Assembly: GCA_009103225.1 (NCBI GenBank) | Contig: RHPI01001737.1 | Location: forward strand, 989,769-1,053,768 | Source of the DNA: Chlorokybus atmophyticus | Taxonomy: Eukaryota; Streptophyta; Chlorokybophyceae; Chlorokybales; Chlorokybaceae | DNA length: 64,000 nt | Direction of reading: 5' to 3' | Shown here: positions 33,957-46,298 of the stretch, piece by piece | Layout: every line of letters starts with the position of its first letter | Position numbering within the stretch: the stretch's first letter is position 1 | The notes under the pieces: model-generated | Seen by the model: only the letters and a program-made list of their open reading frames with translations | The model's database searches: none | What the model was told of the DNA's origin: nothing | Position numbers and translations under genes: made by a program

Positions 33957-35592
33957 TTACTCTTTGTCCGCGCGCATGTTGCTGAAGGCCACTTTGGCCA
34001 GCTGCTTGGCCTTGTTGGCGGCTGTCTTGCCCTGCACAAGGCTGCGGCGGTAGCCGCTGCTGCTGCTGCCATTCCCACCAGGAATGGCCACCTCCTCCTC
34101 CTCTTCTTCCAATGCCATCAGAGCCGGCAGACGCGCACGGAACTCCTCCGCGCCGAAGATGTCCTCCACCTCTGCACATGGCACGACATCAGCGTGAGTG
34201 AGAGGTGACTGTTGTAGTACTAAACGACTGGGGGGTGGAGACGTGGTAATGTGTGCACGTACCGTAGTCTGCGTCGGTGCCGTAGAGGAGGCCGGCGCCG
34301 TGCTCGTTTGTGCCGTGGGTGATGGGCTCGCCGTTGCTGTCGTAGCGGATGCGCATGGTTTGCCCTGCACGAGTTGAGCAACAGAGTGATTGATTGCGTG
34401 CGTGCGTGCTTGTGTGCACGCGCCTGTGCATGCTCCACTAGTACTATTGGAACGATGCACTGGGTGTCAAACAATCAACAACTGAAGAGTCACTCACCGA
34501 GGACTCCGTGCACAGTTTCAGACAGGCCCATAGTGTCCGTCACGCCGAAGTTGACGTGCGCAATTTCAAACGAGACAGTCACTTCCAGGCCGATGTGCGG
34601 CGCCGTGACAACAACAGAACTCTCCGACACGCTCACGACCACGACGCCGATGGTGTTGCCATCCCCCTCCAGACGTGTGCCATTATTCCCAAGGAAAACA
34701 CCACCATTGCCAAAAGCCGGCAACCCTCCAGCAATCTCGCCCTTGTGCTGCACAGTAGGAAGGCACTTCTCAGGGCAACACGTGCACAAGACACCTCATT
34801 GGCGTGCGCGCGTGCATAGGTGTTCGCGTGCATGCGGCCATGTATGCGTGTACCTGGGCAACGAGGCGGACTGGAGTCTGGTGCGGTGCGGGGGCGGGGA
34901 TCTCTATGGCGATGTCGGTCATGTAGGTGTTGGCGGGGCGCGTGGGGATGCCGCCGGGCTCAGAGAAGTGTGCCGCTAGCCAGAATCCCGTCTCGGGATC
35001 GTACACCAGCGCGTAGTTGCGCCCCTTGCTCGCCTCCGTCTTTCCGGCTCCCTGTCAACGGCCCCAAGTCAGTTAACACGACAATAACAAGAAGCAAAGC
35101 AACAAAAACAGCAGGAGCAATGACAGGAATCACGCCTGCCTGGAAATTGAACTGCTGGGAGTTGAAGCCGGAGAAGTGCGGGTCGTTGCAGCCGGCGGCA
35201 GACGTGACGGCATCACCACCGTTAGCAGCTTTCTTCTTGTCACAAGGGCATGAGCACTGGCAGTCGGGGACGACCTCGCAGTGCAGGCTGAGATTTTCAT
35301 CGAGCACTTTCTTGCAGGAGAAGCCTTTGCAGGGGCCGGTGCATTGCTTTGTGTCTTCCGGACAGCCACAATCGCAGGAGGGTCCGAAGCAGGTGACGTA
35401 GCCGCCGCCGAAGTTACAGGCCGACAACGACGGGGAACTTTCGTTGATTTTATCGCACTTGGCATGGCTGGTGTCCGGCGAGCACGCCGCGGTGGCCGCG
35501 ACGGGTAGCAGCAGCAGGAGCAAGGCCGCCACCACTGCCGCCAGCGACAAGGGGAGGAGGAGAGTTTTCCCTGTCATCACCACTCCCGCCAT
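33957..35592 (-). CDS. Secreted root-cap/LEA-like protein, intact copy (copy 1), 5 exons
   Basis: Exons on minus: 35592-35140, 35051-34854, 34747-34498, 34364-34263, 34171-33957; 405 residues, all phases match. Residues 1-36 form a signal peptide (MAGVVMTGKTLLLPLSLAAVVAALLLLLLPVAATA in two short runs: basic start, long Leu/Ala core). Then comes a Cys-rich region with many paired Cys (CDCGC, CKGFSC, CQCSCPC) and DPHFSGFNSQQFNFQ. Exon 2 has YALVYDPETGFWLAAHF and RPANTYMTDIAIEI. Exon 3 has HKGEIAGGLPAF, NNGTRLEGD and LSETVHGVLG. Exon 4 has QTMRIRYDSNGEPIT. The tail has a Glu run and LVQGKTAANKAKQ. The DPHF...F.F.G, then LS..V.GVLGQT.R order is that of plant root-cap proteins (Root_cap family); function there is not established, location extracellular. 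Intron 1 uses a GC donor (CAG|GCAGGC). Best-preserved of five copies. Confidence 0.85.
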
Positions 35593-35705
35593 GGTGAAGT
35601 GGCTTGGGCGCCTACCCGACAGAAGCACACACGATGCTTGCACTGCAGTGCTAGCAGCCTTGCTTCAACCCACTGACTCGCACACAGCAGCGCATGCACT
35701 GGTCT

Positions 35706-35736
35706 TGAATATATACATCAAGTAGCGGCAGCCAAT
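35706..35736 (-). promoter_or_regulatory. TATA/CCAAT promoter block of root-cap-like copy 1
   Basis: On minus: ATTGGCTGCCGCTACT (35736-35721) followed by TGATGTATATATTC (TATA-like, about 35718-35708), about 115-120 bases upstream of the ATG at 35592. The same 16 bases directly precede TATAAAAA at the same distance from copy 5 (62361-62376), so the block is conserved between paralogs. Confidence 0.65.
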
Positions 35737-35929
35737 GGGAGCAGCCCAAGGCCCAAGCAACGCTGCGTGCGTGCGGTGGTACTTGTTGGGCACGTCGCAG
35801 GCGCATCACGTGTCGGACAGTTTGATTCAGCAGCTGTAGTCCACCCACTGCTAGGGCTAGTAGTAGGCCTAGTTGACAGCAAGCAGGCAGCTGTAGGCCG
35901 CAACACGCCTTCGCGTGACTGCCCGCTGA

Positions 35930-38616
35930 CACAGCAGCCCATTGACACCCCTGTAGATCTTTCCGTGGCGATTCCACGAGCAAAACTTGTACCGTCACCT
36001 ACTAGTCAGCATGCATGACTAATGACACGCAACACGTAAAGACAACATGCGCGACAACTTGCTAACAGGTTGTCTGCCCATCGGCTGCGCAAGACACCAT
36101 TGCGCTTACCTCCATGGCACCCTGTCTTATGAGGGTGCCTTCCAAACAATTCACTAACCTCTTGCTTGGCGCGTGTGTGTTGCAAGGCCTCGCCTGGCTG
36201 TTTCCGCGCGTGGCCCAACTGCTGCGCGGGCCCACAGTGCAATAGGCCTCGTAGGCCTAGGCACGGCAGCACACTTTCTGCGATATTTGTGTGCCCGTTT
36301 TCAGCAGCATGGCCGAGCCCCACAAGCCACGCGGGGCACGGCTCCCCAGTCGCTTTAGCGGTATTACTAAACTCGTGCGTTGGTGGTGATGTGCCATGCA
36401 GCGGCTTGCCTAAGTTGTACCACCGCACAGCGCAGCAAGGGAGCGGAGTATCTTCCAATGATATGCTCCTGCAATGATCCGGTCGCCGGCCACATACGCG
36501 GGACACAACCGTCCGCCCGAGGCACCCGTCAAACTTGCTGCCGTTATCTGATAGCTACATGTAGGCGTGCTACGAGCGGTAGGGCGCCCGGGCAGCATTT
36601 AAGGGCGTATAATAGCGGCTTGCTTCAAAGCAGGCATTCTACACGACTGAAGTGTCATCGTCCTGATGTTAACACGAAAGCGTTGCGTTCAACCCGAGAG
36701 AAGCTCACAGGCCCCATTTCAGTGTTGAATCTTGCGTAATAGCCAATTTCGCTATTCAAACCGCAATCTGCTACCCACCAATTGCGATGCAACTTGCAGC
36801 CATCCGACCTTTTTATAGCAGCTGTCGGCGTTCGACGCTGCTGAACGAGACACCTTCGACACTTACATAGCGATCGCAACGTACCCGCTACCGTTGCCAT
36901 CCAACTGATGTTGCCTGTGACAATGGAAGGCATTGAAATTCGGAATTGTGCTGCGATGGCCCCAGCTGCTTTCATTAATGGTTGAGCAGCGGTTGCCTCC
37001 ATCATTTGACGCAAGGTTATTCATGATAAAAAGGGGCATCGTCCGCCCTTTTTATTGCGACTGATGAGGTGGCCATCGGCAGCTTGCAGTAGCAGGACCT
37101 GCGCTCGGCAATGACGTCGACGCTGTTGCCAACCACCTCTGATTAGAGCCGTTGCGTATGTCGCATTCGCTGCGGGTGAGTGTCGCCGCATACATGATAA
37201 TCTTACCGGCAGGATACTACGACGGCCTCTGTAATCATGGCGTCTTGTGTAGCAGCCGCAGCTATCTAATGATGAAACGAGGCTGCAGTCAGCGGCTTGC
37301 ACAGAGACGGAAGCTTGGTTATTGTGCGTGCCTGTGTGGAGGGAGTTGCAGACGTTTGAGTAGAGTTGCGCATCGCCGTCGCCATTCATTGCCTGCGGGG
37401 GCTACCACACATGCTACTGCCGGGCGTGCAAGCATGAGCGCTTGCGGCGAGGAGGTGCACGACGCGCTGTCCCAAAAGAGTCTTCATATTACGGACTGCA
37501 TGCAGGAGGGACAGCATACGCGCGGTCACAATGTGGTGCGCGACTCACTGTGCTTTGCATTATAAATGTGCGAGGCAGGCTATTCCGTTAGCAAAAAGAG
37601 GTCGGCTACTTGCCAGACATCATCGCGGGCGGTCGATGTTGCATGGACATCGTGACCGCGGAGATGGGTCGTGACAATCGTCTGCTGTTGGACGTCACTA
37701 TCACACGCGCTCATGCTTTGCCGGAGCTGATGTGCGGGCGGCAGAGCATGCGAAGCACGCGAAATACAGCGATGGTCACCTGACGGACAGTGTCATGCGC
37801 GTGTGTGTCGGTGACGCAACGCATTGGTTATTAAAGCTTTTAGGGTCATATGTTATGAGTTGGGGCTAAGTTACAGTCAGCACATCGAGGTGTAACTCAA
37901 TTGCGCTGGTATGACCCACATGTGACTGAAAATCGCTGGGTGTGACTAATTTGGCAGATGTATGGTAGTTATGGCAGCTAAAGTGGTTAAAACGGTTGTA
38001 GAGACATGGTAGAAAGGATATGTAAGTGTCCTTCACTTGTGTTGCAGCTACTCGAGCGCAAGTCCCTTTTTCTATTGGGAGTACTACTCCCAACAGAACA
38101 AGTAGCTGTATATTATAGAGCTACTTAGAGAGGCTTCAAGACTTGGTTGGTCGTTGCCTTGGTTGTGTGCTTGCCTTGAGTGTGCACATGCTTGGATATG
38201 CTTATGTGTGAAGTGTATGAGCGTGTGCCACACCTTGTGAACGGACTTACCTCATCTCCCCATGCATCACATGCCAGTGTAGCAGCTCGTGCTTGAGTCT
38301 ATGTTGGTTAAGACACGCGCTTGTTACTTGCGCTCAACTCATTGGCATCAAGGTGTGCGGGTGTTTGTGGTTGTGGAGGACGTGGAATGCCCGTGGAAAC
38401 AAGGTCAGGAGCTGGCCTGAAGGAGCTTGAAGTTTCCTTGGAGGAGAGAGAAGTGTTGCCCAAGAAAGAGGTGCCTACTTCCCCGAGCCAAGGAGACTTC
38501 GAGGACGAGCCAGCCGGTGACAAGGAACACCACGAGAAGGTTGAAGAGGAGGAGTCAGGTCTGATGGACACTTTGTTGAAGACGGAGATGGCGGGTGAGT
38601 GCACGTGTTTTAGTGA
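35930..38616. repeat. 2.69-kb tandem duplication, unit 1
   Basis: Repeated head to tail as 38617-41303. I saw only two differences (GAGACACC/GAGATACC and ACATAGCG/ACATCGCG near 36863-36885 and 39536-39558). The right end of the unit (from about 38290) is the 5' part of the gag element that continues beyond 41303 in unit 2; in unit 1 this gag (ATG 38387, MPVETRSG) is cut off at CFS. The rest holds open frames on minus (for example 166 codons at 36006-36506 and 119 codons at 36655-37014) that I cannot assign, and a faint LINE-like run DIVTAEMGRDNRLLLDVTITRA near 37640-37715. The left junction interrupts unrelated DNA at about 35929. Confidence 0.9.
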
Positions 38617-41303
38617 CACAGCAGCCCATTGACACCCCTGTAGATCTTTCCGTGGCGATTCCACGAGCAAAACTTGTACCGTCACCTACTAGTCAGCATG
38701 CATGACTAATGACACGCAACACGTAAAGACAACATGCGCGACAACTTGCTAACAGGTTGTCTGCCCATCGGCTGCGCAAGACACCATTGCGCTTACCTCC
38801 ATGGCACCCTGTCTTATGAGGGTGCCTTCCAAACAATTCACTAACCTCTTGCTTGGCGCGTGTGTGTTGCAAGGCCTCGCCTGGCTGTTTCCGCGCGTGG
38901 CCCAACTGCTGCGCGGGCCCACAGTGCAATAGGCCTCGTAGGCCTAGGCACGGCAGCACACTTTCTGCGATATTTGTGTGCCCGTTTTCAGCAGCATGGC
39001 CGAGCCCCACAAGCCACGCGGGGCACGGCTCCCCAGTCGCTTTAGCGGTATTACTAAACTCGTGCGTTGGTGGTGATGTGCCATGCAGCGGCTTGCCTAA
39101 GTTGTACCACCGCACAGCGCAGCAAGGGAGCGGAGTATCTTCCAATGATATGCTCCTGCAATGATCCGGTCGCCGGCCACATACGCGGGACACAACCGTC
39201 CGCCCGAGGCACCCGTCAAACTTGCTGCCGTTATCTGATAGCTACATGTAGGCGTGCTACGAGCGGTAGGGCGCCCGGGCAGCATTTAAGGGCGTATAAT
39301 AGCGGCTTGCTTCAAAGCAGGCATTCTACACGACTGAAGTGTCATCGTCCTGATGTTAACACGAAAGCGTTGCGTTCAACCCGAGAGAAGCTCACAGGCC
39401 CCATTTCAGTGTTGAATCTTGCGTAATAGCCAATTTCGCTATTCAAACCGCAATCTGCTACCCACCAATTGCGATGCAACTTGCAGCCATCCGACCTTTT
39501 TATAGCAGCTGTCGGCGTTCGACGCTGCTGAACGAGATACCTTCGACACTTACATCGCGATCGCAACGTACCCGCTACCGTTGCCATCCAACTGATGTTG
39601 CCTGTGACAATGGAAGGCATTGAAATTCGGAATTGTGCTGCGATGGCCCCAGCTGCTTTCATTAATGGTTGAGCAGCGGTTGCCTCCATCATTTGACGCA
39701 AGGTTATTCATGATAAAAAGGGGCATCGTCCGCCCTTTTTATTGCGACTGATGAGGTGGCCATCGGCAGCTTGCAGTAGCAGGACCTGCGCTCGGCAATG
39801 ACGTCGACGCTGTTGCCAACCACCTCTGATTAGAGCCGTTGCGTATGTCGCATTCGCTGCGGGTGAGTGTCGCCGCATACATGATAATCTTACCGGCAGG
39901 ATACTACGACGGCCTCTGTAATCATGGCGTCTTGTGTAGCAGCCGCAGCTATCTAATGATGAAACGAGGCTGCAGTCAGCGGCTTGCACAGAGACGGAAG
40001 CTTGGTTATTGTGCGTGCCTGTGTGGAGGGAGTTGCAGACGTTTGAGTAGAGTTGCGCATCGCCGTCGCCATTCATTGCCTGCGGGGGCTACCACACATG
40101 CTACTGCCGGGCGTGCAAGCATGAGCGCTTGCGGCGAGGAGGTGCACGACGCGCTGTCCCAAAAGAGTCTTCATATTACGGACTGCATGCAGGAGGGACA
40201 GCATACGCGCGGTCACAATGTGGTGCGCGACTCACTGTGCTTTGCATTATAAATGTGCGAGGCAGGCTATTCCGTTAGCAAAAAGAGGTCGGCTACTTGC
40301 CAGACATCATCGCGGGCGGTCGATGTTGCATGGACATCGTGACCGCGGAGATGGGTCGTGACAATCGTCTGCTGTTGGACGTCACTATCACACGCGCTCA
40401 TGCTTTGCCGGAGCTGATGTGCGGGCGGCAGAGCATGCGAAGCACGCGAAATACAGCGATGGTCACCTGACGGACAGTGTCATGCGCGTGTGTGTCGGTG
40501 ACGCAACGCATTGGTTATTAAAGCTTTTAGGGTCATATGTTATGAGTTGGGGCTAAGTTACAGTCAGCACATCGAGGTGTAACTCAATTGCGCTGGTATG
40601 ACCCACATGTGACTGAAAATCGCTGGGTGTGACTAATTTGGCAGATGTATGGTAGTTATGGCAGCTAAAGTGGTTAAAACGGTTGTAGAGACATGGTAGA
40701 AAGGATATGTAAGTGTCCTTCACTTGTGTTGCAGCTACTCGAGCGCAAGTCCCTTTTTCTATTGGGAGTACTACTCCCAACAGAACAAGTAGCTGTATAT
40801 TATAGAGCTACTTAGAGAGGCTTCAAGACTTGGTTGGTCGTTGCCTTGGTTGTGTGCTTGCCTTGAGTGTGCACATGCTTGGATATGCTTATGTGTGAAG
40901 TGTATGAGCGTGTGCCACACCTTGTGAACGGACTTACCTCATCTCCCCATGCATCACATGCCAGTGTAGCAGCTCGTGCTTGAGTCTATGTTGGTTAAGA
41001 CACGCGCTTGTTACTTGCGCTCAACTCATTGGCATCAAGGTGTGCGGGTGTTTGTGGTTGTGGAGGACGTGGAATGCCCGTGGAAACAAGGTCAGGAGCT
41101 GGCCTGAAGGAGCTTGAAGTTTCCTTGGAGGAGAGAGAAGTGTTGCCCAAGAAAGAGGTGCCTACTTCCCCGAGCCAAGGAGACTTCGAGGACGAGCCAG
41201 CCGGTGACAAGGAACACCACGAGAAGGTTGAAGAGGAGGAGTCAGGTCTGATGGACACTTTGTTGAAGACGGAGATGGCGGGTGAGTGCACGTGTTTTAG
41301 TGG
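38617..41303. repeat. 2.69-kb tandem duplication, unit 2
   Basis: Offset 2687 bp from unit 1 and almost identical, so either a very recent duplication or an assembly duplication. Continues into gag of the element to the right, so unit 2 is the original context. Confidence 0.9.
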
Positions 41304-42640
41304 TCGGCCCGGCACATTGGAGCTGCAAGACTTCACCGATAGGTTTGAGTGTCCCATGATCAGCTGGTCTGCACGTGATAGGTCATGGAATGAGCACAAA
41401 GCAATCAAGATGCTGCCCCGAGATCTTGGAGGATGAATCTTTGAACACGTGGAGGGAGTTCAAGAGAAAGTTTGAGACGAGAAGAGGTGTGTAGAGCTGA
41501 TCATGGAGCTGAATTTGAGAAAGAGTGGACGAAGGTGCAGCCGAAGGTGAAGGAGTGCATGCTGTTGACACCGACGTCCGCAATTGACGCCGGTGAAGAT
41601 GATGGAGCTGTTGTACTTCAAGCGCAAGGATGGTGAGACCCCTTGCATGATGTACACGACGTGGTGAAGTTGTTGGAGGACACGGAGCATGCGGTTGTAT
41701 CGGACAAGATGGCCGCGGTGTTATACTTGCGTGCGTTGGAGAATGGTTTGAGGGAGGCGGTGCAGACCGTGTTGCGAGGAGCGCATCACAAGGCGCAAGC
41801 TACACGCTTCGTGACTGACTTCTTCATTGCAGCCGAGAACGCTAAGCGGCAGCAAGAGTATGAGAAGAGCGTTAGTTCGATGGCGGAGGGCATGGCGACG
41901 CAGCTGTCGGGAGGTACCAAGCGCATCAATGCTGGCCGGCGCGATGGAGGGCAAGCTACAGTAACCAAGTCAGCCCCGTGAGGAGTGTGATGGTTGCAAA
42001 CGGTGTTCCCATAAGTGCATGGCATGAGGAGCAGCAAACGGGAGTGTGTTGGAGGTGTGGAGAGGCGGGACACATAGCCAAGTACTGCCCAAAGAGGCAA
42101 GGTCTGGTGTGTTCATATTGTGGGAAGATGAGACATGATGACAATGGGTGTTGGAGCAAGCATCCGCACTTGCGTGCGGAGGTGCTGAGTGGCAAGATGA
42201 TGACTAAGGCAGCACATTCAGCTCAGGCGGGGAGCTCACAAAGCCACGCGGAGCTGGTGTGCGTGCAAGCGGGGTGTCCGCGCTTGTTGCCGAGGTGGCG
42301 GAGTTGAAGGCGGCGCTGGCGGGGCTGCGCACGCAGCCGGAAGGCAAACAAGAGGGTGTTCAACAGGAGAAGGATGATGAGGATGGAGGTGTGTACGCGC
42401 ATGTGGCGTATAGCGCGGCGTTGTGCAGCCCGTTGACATTTACGGCAACTACGGGGACTGCGCGCACTGCACCAGCACCTACGGCGGCGGTTTCGCCCTA
42501 CATGCGAGGCAAGGGGGTCCGTGTTGCAGCCTCAGAGGTGTGTAAAGTTGTTGGGGGTGAGGTGAGGAACTGTTCACACCAACTGGTGCGCGTTCACGCG
42601 CGACATTCGCACTTGTGACGGCGACGGCGGGAGGCCATGC
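41074..42640 (+). pseudogene. gag: Retrotransposon gag with two zinc knuckles (broken)
   Basis: Starts MPVETRSGAGLKELEV, acidic, then LELQDFTDRFECPMISWSARDRSW and HKAIKMLPRDL, a gag N-terminal pattern. Frame breaks occur near 41425 and 41500-41640. The next good frame (41643-41981) has KMAAVLYLRALENGLREAVQTVL and DFFIAAENAKRQQEYEK. Two CCHC knuckles follow in another frame: CWRCGEAGHIAKYC and CSYCGKMRHDDNGC (about 42050-42155). The frame then moves to AELKAALAGLRTQPEGKQEG (about 42280-42350). No reverse transcriptase follows, so this seems a gag-protease element dependent on another for reverse transcription. Confidence 0.8.
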
Positions 42641-43130
42641 GCCTACGCCAGCCATGGAGGTGTCGGCGTCAACGGCGTTGACATTGCCTTTGGTGAGGAG
42701 GTTCATGAGGGTGGAGCAGCATGAAGGCATGCTTATCGATGTGAAGAACGATGTGGATGAGGGGAAGATGCAGTGCATGAAGGTTTGGCATGGTTGTTGG
42801 AGACGGCGAGTGCGCAAGTCATCCGTATATACGCGCACGACATGAAGGTGACAACGACGGCGCATGCGGATGCAAGTGTAGTCCATGAGCTGGCGGGAAC
42901 GCTTCTCCATCAGCCCATGTTGAGGCTGAAGGATGTCGGATGCACTTTGGAGCCTTTGGAGTGCGTGTTGGGCACATGTTGAAGCCTGTGACACCAACTG
43001 ACGCAGCTACGCAAGTCACTTTGGATAGCGAGGCAGAAGGGAAGAGTGAGGAGGGTTTAGGGCAGCCCTTCATGAAGAAAAGAAACTCCATGCCGCAACT
43101 GATGGGCAAGAGGAGGCAGTCACACCCATT

Positions 43131-43721
43131 GTGGAGGTAGCAAACGGCATGCACACGGAGGTGGTGGAAGAGCCGGTGCAGGTAGACTTGTCGGCGGCGT
43201 TGTCCAGATCGGATGCGCGGCTTCATGTTGTTGCGACGTTGGCAACGGTGGACAACACACATGGTCATGTGCAGCTGAAGGAGTACACACCTGAGCGCAT
43301 ACTCGTGGACACATGTGCGCAACCGGTTATACTTGGAGCGAGAGCGGCGGCGCGCATGGGGTTGCAGCCGAAGGATTGAGGGCCATGTCCGTGGCATCTT
43401 AAGACAGCTAGAGGAGAGGTTGAGGCTGTGTTTGCCGTAACATAAGAACCCGTGCAGATTCAATTGACTGCACATGGTGGAGGGCCAACCACTCTTGGTG
43501 TTCATTGCCTTAACACGGAGGGGGGGAGCTATGATGTGCTATTGGGGCAGGAGTTCTTGTATCCAGTGGGAGGAGGAGTGGACAACTGGTTGGAGCAGGG
43601 CTTTTTCAGACCGGGATGGGAGCATGGTGATGGTGAGAAGGCATTCTTTCCGTTACGCGTGAGAGAGGTTGAGGAGGCTCGAAGCGAGGGGGTGGACGGA
43701 TGCGATGGTGCGTGTGGATGA
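43131..43721 (+). pseudogene. Retropepsin-like region downstream of gag (broken)
   Basis: ILVDTCAQPVILGARAAARMGL (about 43302-43370) has the layout of a retroviral-type aspartic protease, with DTC where DTG is expected. After a stop at 43377 the next frame has LTAHGGGPTTLGVHCLN and SYDVLLGQEFLY, matching the second half of such proteases. Probably the end of the same element's ORF. 42640-43130 between it and gag has only short broken frames. Confidence 0.6.
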
Positions 43722-43965
43722 AGGCGCGTGAGGAGGTCAGCTGGCATTCTCGGGTCGTGAACACCAGCTGAAGGGGGTGTAATACGCGCTTGTTGTGAGT
43801 GTTGTGTCATGTGTATGAGTATGTACACTAGTGGGGCAGCTTCGGGAGGATCCTGAGCTAGCAGACATGCATGGAGGAAGCTACAACATGTGAAGGTGGA
43901 AAAGGTGCAGCATGATGAGGCCATAACGAGCTGGTGGACGACATCCTCGCGCAACGATNCCGGTA
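43620..43965 (+). repeat. 3' end of the gag-protease element, copy 1
   Basis: GAGAAGGCATTCTTTCCG...ACACCAGCTGAAGGGGGTGTAATACGCGC...GGTGGACGACATCCTC; recurs at 51905-52262. The purine run AGCTGAAGGGGG followed by TG may be a polypurine tract with the start of an LTR. 43965-44050 is a further diverged duplicate of 43563-43650, with an N at 43959. Confidence 0.7.
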
Positions 43966-44355
43966 GGAGGGAGTGGACAGCTGTTTGAAGCAAGGCTTCA
44001 AGGCCCTCTCTCATGTTAGGATGGGAGCATGGTGATGATGAGAAGCATAGTAGCACTATACGGTATACGAGTATTCTTTAAGCAGCTGAGTATACAAGTA
44101 TGTTATAGTATTCCGTCAAGAATAATGGAAAATTAAGATGCAATACGGGTTTTCATTATTTATCTATCCTAAATGCATTAAGCAACACAAGAATTTTTCC
44201 CATCCATTTACTTGCATGCCTTTGCACATGTCGATAACATCAAATTGTTATGGCATCATGTAACACTGCACATGACTTATGGGTGCAATGTCACATGCTT
44301 GTGCATAAATTCAGCTTCATGAATCATTGCTTGAAATTTAATAAAGTATTCATCT

Positions 44356-44501
44356 GGGCTTGCAATGAGATGATGGTTAATGTTAGTAATAAGCTTATTC
44401 GACTTGAGACGTTTGCCTGCTCTACTAGATCAGATTTTGGCAGTGAGGCTCAGCCGTGGATGAGAATCCTCATCAAGGCTGTGCGTACTAGCATAGCCTT
44501 A
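44356..44501. repeat. Split direct repeat Y, outer copy
   Basis: GGCTTGCAATGAGATGATGGTTAATG ... GAGGCTCAGCCGTGGATGAGAATCC ... TACTAGCATAGCC; second copy at 44990-45132 with about ten to fifteen differences. Confidence 0.85.
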
Positions 44502-44691
44502 CAATACGGTGCGAAATGCACAACTGACGACTAAGAGTGCGCACAAGACCACGTGAGCGATAGCTGCCACGTGGATGGCGCTGCCCTTAGTGTCACCGTC
44601 AGCTACACCACAACAGCTCTGCTGAAGGTGGTGGCGACGGCGGCGGCGGCAGCGCGGGTGGGTGGGTTGGTTGCGCACTTGATCAAGCACG

Positions 44692-44985
44692 ACGTTGATG
44701 GCGCCCATAGCGCCAACAAGAACAAGAATAACTGCTGCGGTTTTAGCCACAGCAGTTGTTCACTTGCCAAGCTTGGCAAGGCTGCCAGCTGCCTTGCTCC
44801 TGGGCACCGCCCATCACGCCGGCATCGCTGGCTACGGCGGCGTTATGCCCGAGGGGCAAGATGACGCGACTGCACACAACAGGTGCGCACAAGCATGCTG
44901 TTCTTGTGCGTCCTCAGACGCAGCAAGAGCATGCTTACAGAGAGACACTCGCTAGCCAATAGGCTAGCGAGTTTCATGCGTGAAC
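44692..44985. repeat. Split direct repeat X, inner copy
   Basis: GTTGATGGCGCCCATAGCGCCAACAAG ... ACTGCTGCGGTTTTAGCCACAGCAGT (hairpin) ... CTAGCCAATAGGCTAGCGAG. Second copy at 51388-51685 in the same orientation, differing by small indels. Immediately abuts the inner Y repeat. Confidence 0.9.
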
Positions 44986-44989
44986 ATCG

Positions 44990-45132
44990 GGGCTTGCAAT
45001 TAGATGACGGTTAATGTTGAAAACAAGCTGACTTAGCTTGAGACGTTTGCTTGCTCTATTAGATCAAATTTTGGCAGTGAGGCTCAGCCGTGGATGAGAA
45101 TCCTCATCAAGGCTGTGCGTACTAGCATAGCC
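44990..45132. repeat. Split direct repeat Y, inner copy
   Basis: GGCTTGCAATTAGATGACGGTTAATG ... TACTAGCATAGCC; partner of 44356-44501. Confidence 0.85.
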
Positions 45133-45220
45133 AATTTTCACAACACACTCACTGCCAAATTTTTACCACTCGCAGGCTTACAATAGCTTAGCCGTTGAGG
45201 CTTATGGCCGTACGCTGCGA

Positions 45221-46280
45221 GTGGCAGCATTGGGTCACAAGGAGAAGCCCCGAGTGGGGACCCAGCATAGCCGAGAACAGCTGTTAGCAGCTGTAGCCGC
45301 ATCACAGAAGATTAGCATGCATGCTACTGGTGCAGAGCACCAACGTGCCAACACTGTAGCATGGAGAGAGCTTGCTGAATTCATGCAAGGACACGGGGAG
45401 AGTGTGTTTTCTGTGGGGCCACATTTTGTACGCGCATACCTGCACGGGCATTGGTTGTCTATGCACGGAGCACGAGCTCGGTGTATACAACATACAACAG
45501 ATCTAGTGACTCGTGCGTAGCAGCTGGCTTATTACGCAATGTTGTCAACCACCTAGCCAATGGCTACGTCACACTAGGCCGAGGACATTCTTGGGATCCT
45601 GTACAACTTGTTGGCAATCCTTGCAGAGCACTGGAGATACAAGATTACTTGAAGGGATATCAACGCGTGCTGGTGGCTAAAGGATGGCGCCCTCGACAGG
45701 CTCAACCCCAGAGCGAGAGCCACATTCATCAACTTTTGCAACATATGACACAACGGATAGGCAAGGCTATTGGCGTGCCTCTGCTGCTGATGCGAGACCG
45801 TTTGTTATATGTGTACCTGTGGAGCATGTGGCAACGAGGGGGAGAAGGCTGCAAGGTGCTCGTGGACAACGTCGTGAGCAACTCCGACGGAGTGCTCGGG
45901 CAACCCATTTCACAAGAGTTGGAAGGATCAAGTTGCACTATGCATTCTTGTGTGGACGAAACACAGCAGGAGTGCAGTTTACCCGTGAGTTGGAAGAGTT
46001 CTTGGCAGGGGCTACTGCTTGTGGTATGCCATTGGGCACAGGTTACATCTTCCGTGGCTTGCACTAGAATAGGCGCTCCTGGTTGCAACAACCGCTCAGC
46101 TATGCTGCTGCTAACAAGGCATTCAAGCAGCACTTGCATGATAGCGGTGTGTACATAGAGGCAGCTCTGCATAGCTTTCGACGGGGAGGGGCTCAACACG
46201 GCCTTGCGGCATGACTGTTGATGAGATGCAAAGACAAGGAGCATGACGAACAACCCACATGGTCACATATTACACGCAGG
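45221..46280 (+). pseudogene. Tyrosine recombinase of the Kangaroo-like element (broken)
   Basis: Three frames combine. 45221-45520 is an N-terminal SAM-like helical part (ATGAEHQRANTVAWRELAEFMQ). Then comes NPCRALEIQDYLKGYQRVLVAKGWRPRQAQPQ and LLLMRDRLLYVYLWSMWQRGGEG (about 45615-45855), with the first catalytic Arg expected in RDRLLYVYLW..QRGGE. After a frameshift near 45920 comes KLHYAFLCGRNTAGVQFTRELEEF. Finally HSFRRGGAQHGLAA (46170-46210), the H-x-x-R box, and VTYYTQ (about 46258-46275), the probable nucleophile Tyr. The enzyme integrates a circular cDNA without target duplication. Encoded opposite to RT. Confidence 0.8.
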
Positions 46281-46298
46281 TGAGTAAGTGAGAGGCAT

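Noticed and set aside
36006-37389. Minus-strand frames of 119-166 codons in the 2.69-kb unit
   Set aside because: No domain, no splice context, no neighbouring regulatory pattern; equally long frames exist on the other strand.
42479-43505. Minus-strand frames opposite the gag-protease element
   Set aside because: Antisense shadows of the retroelement coding strand.
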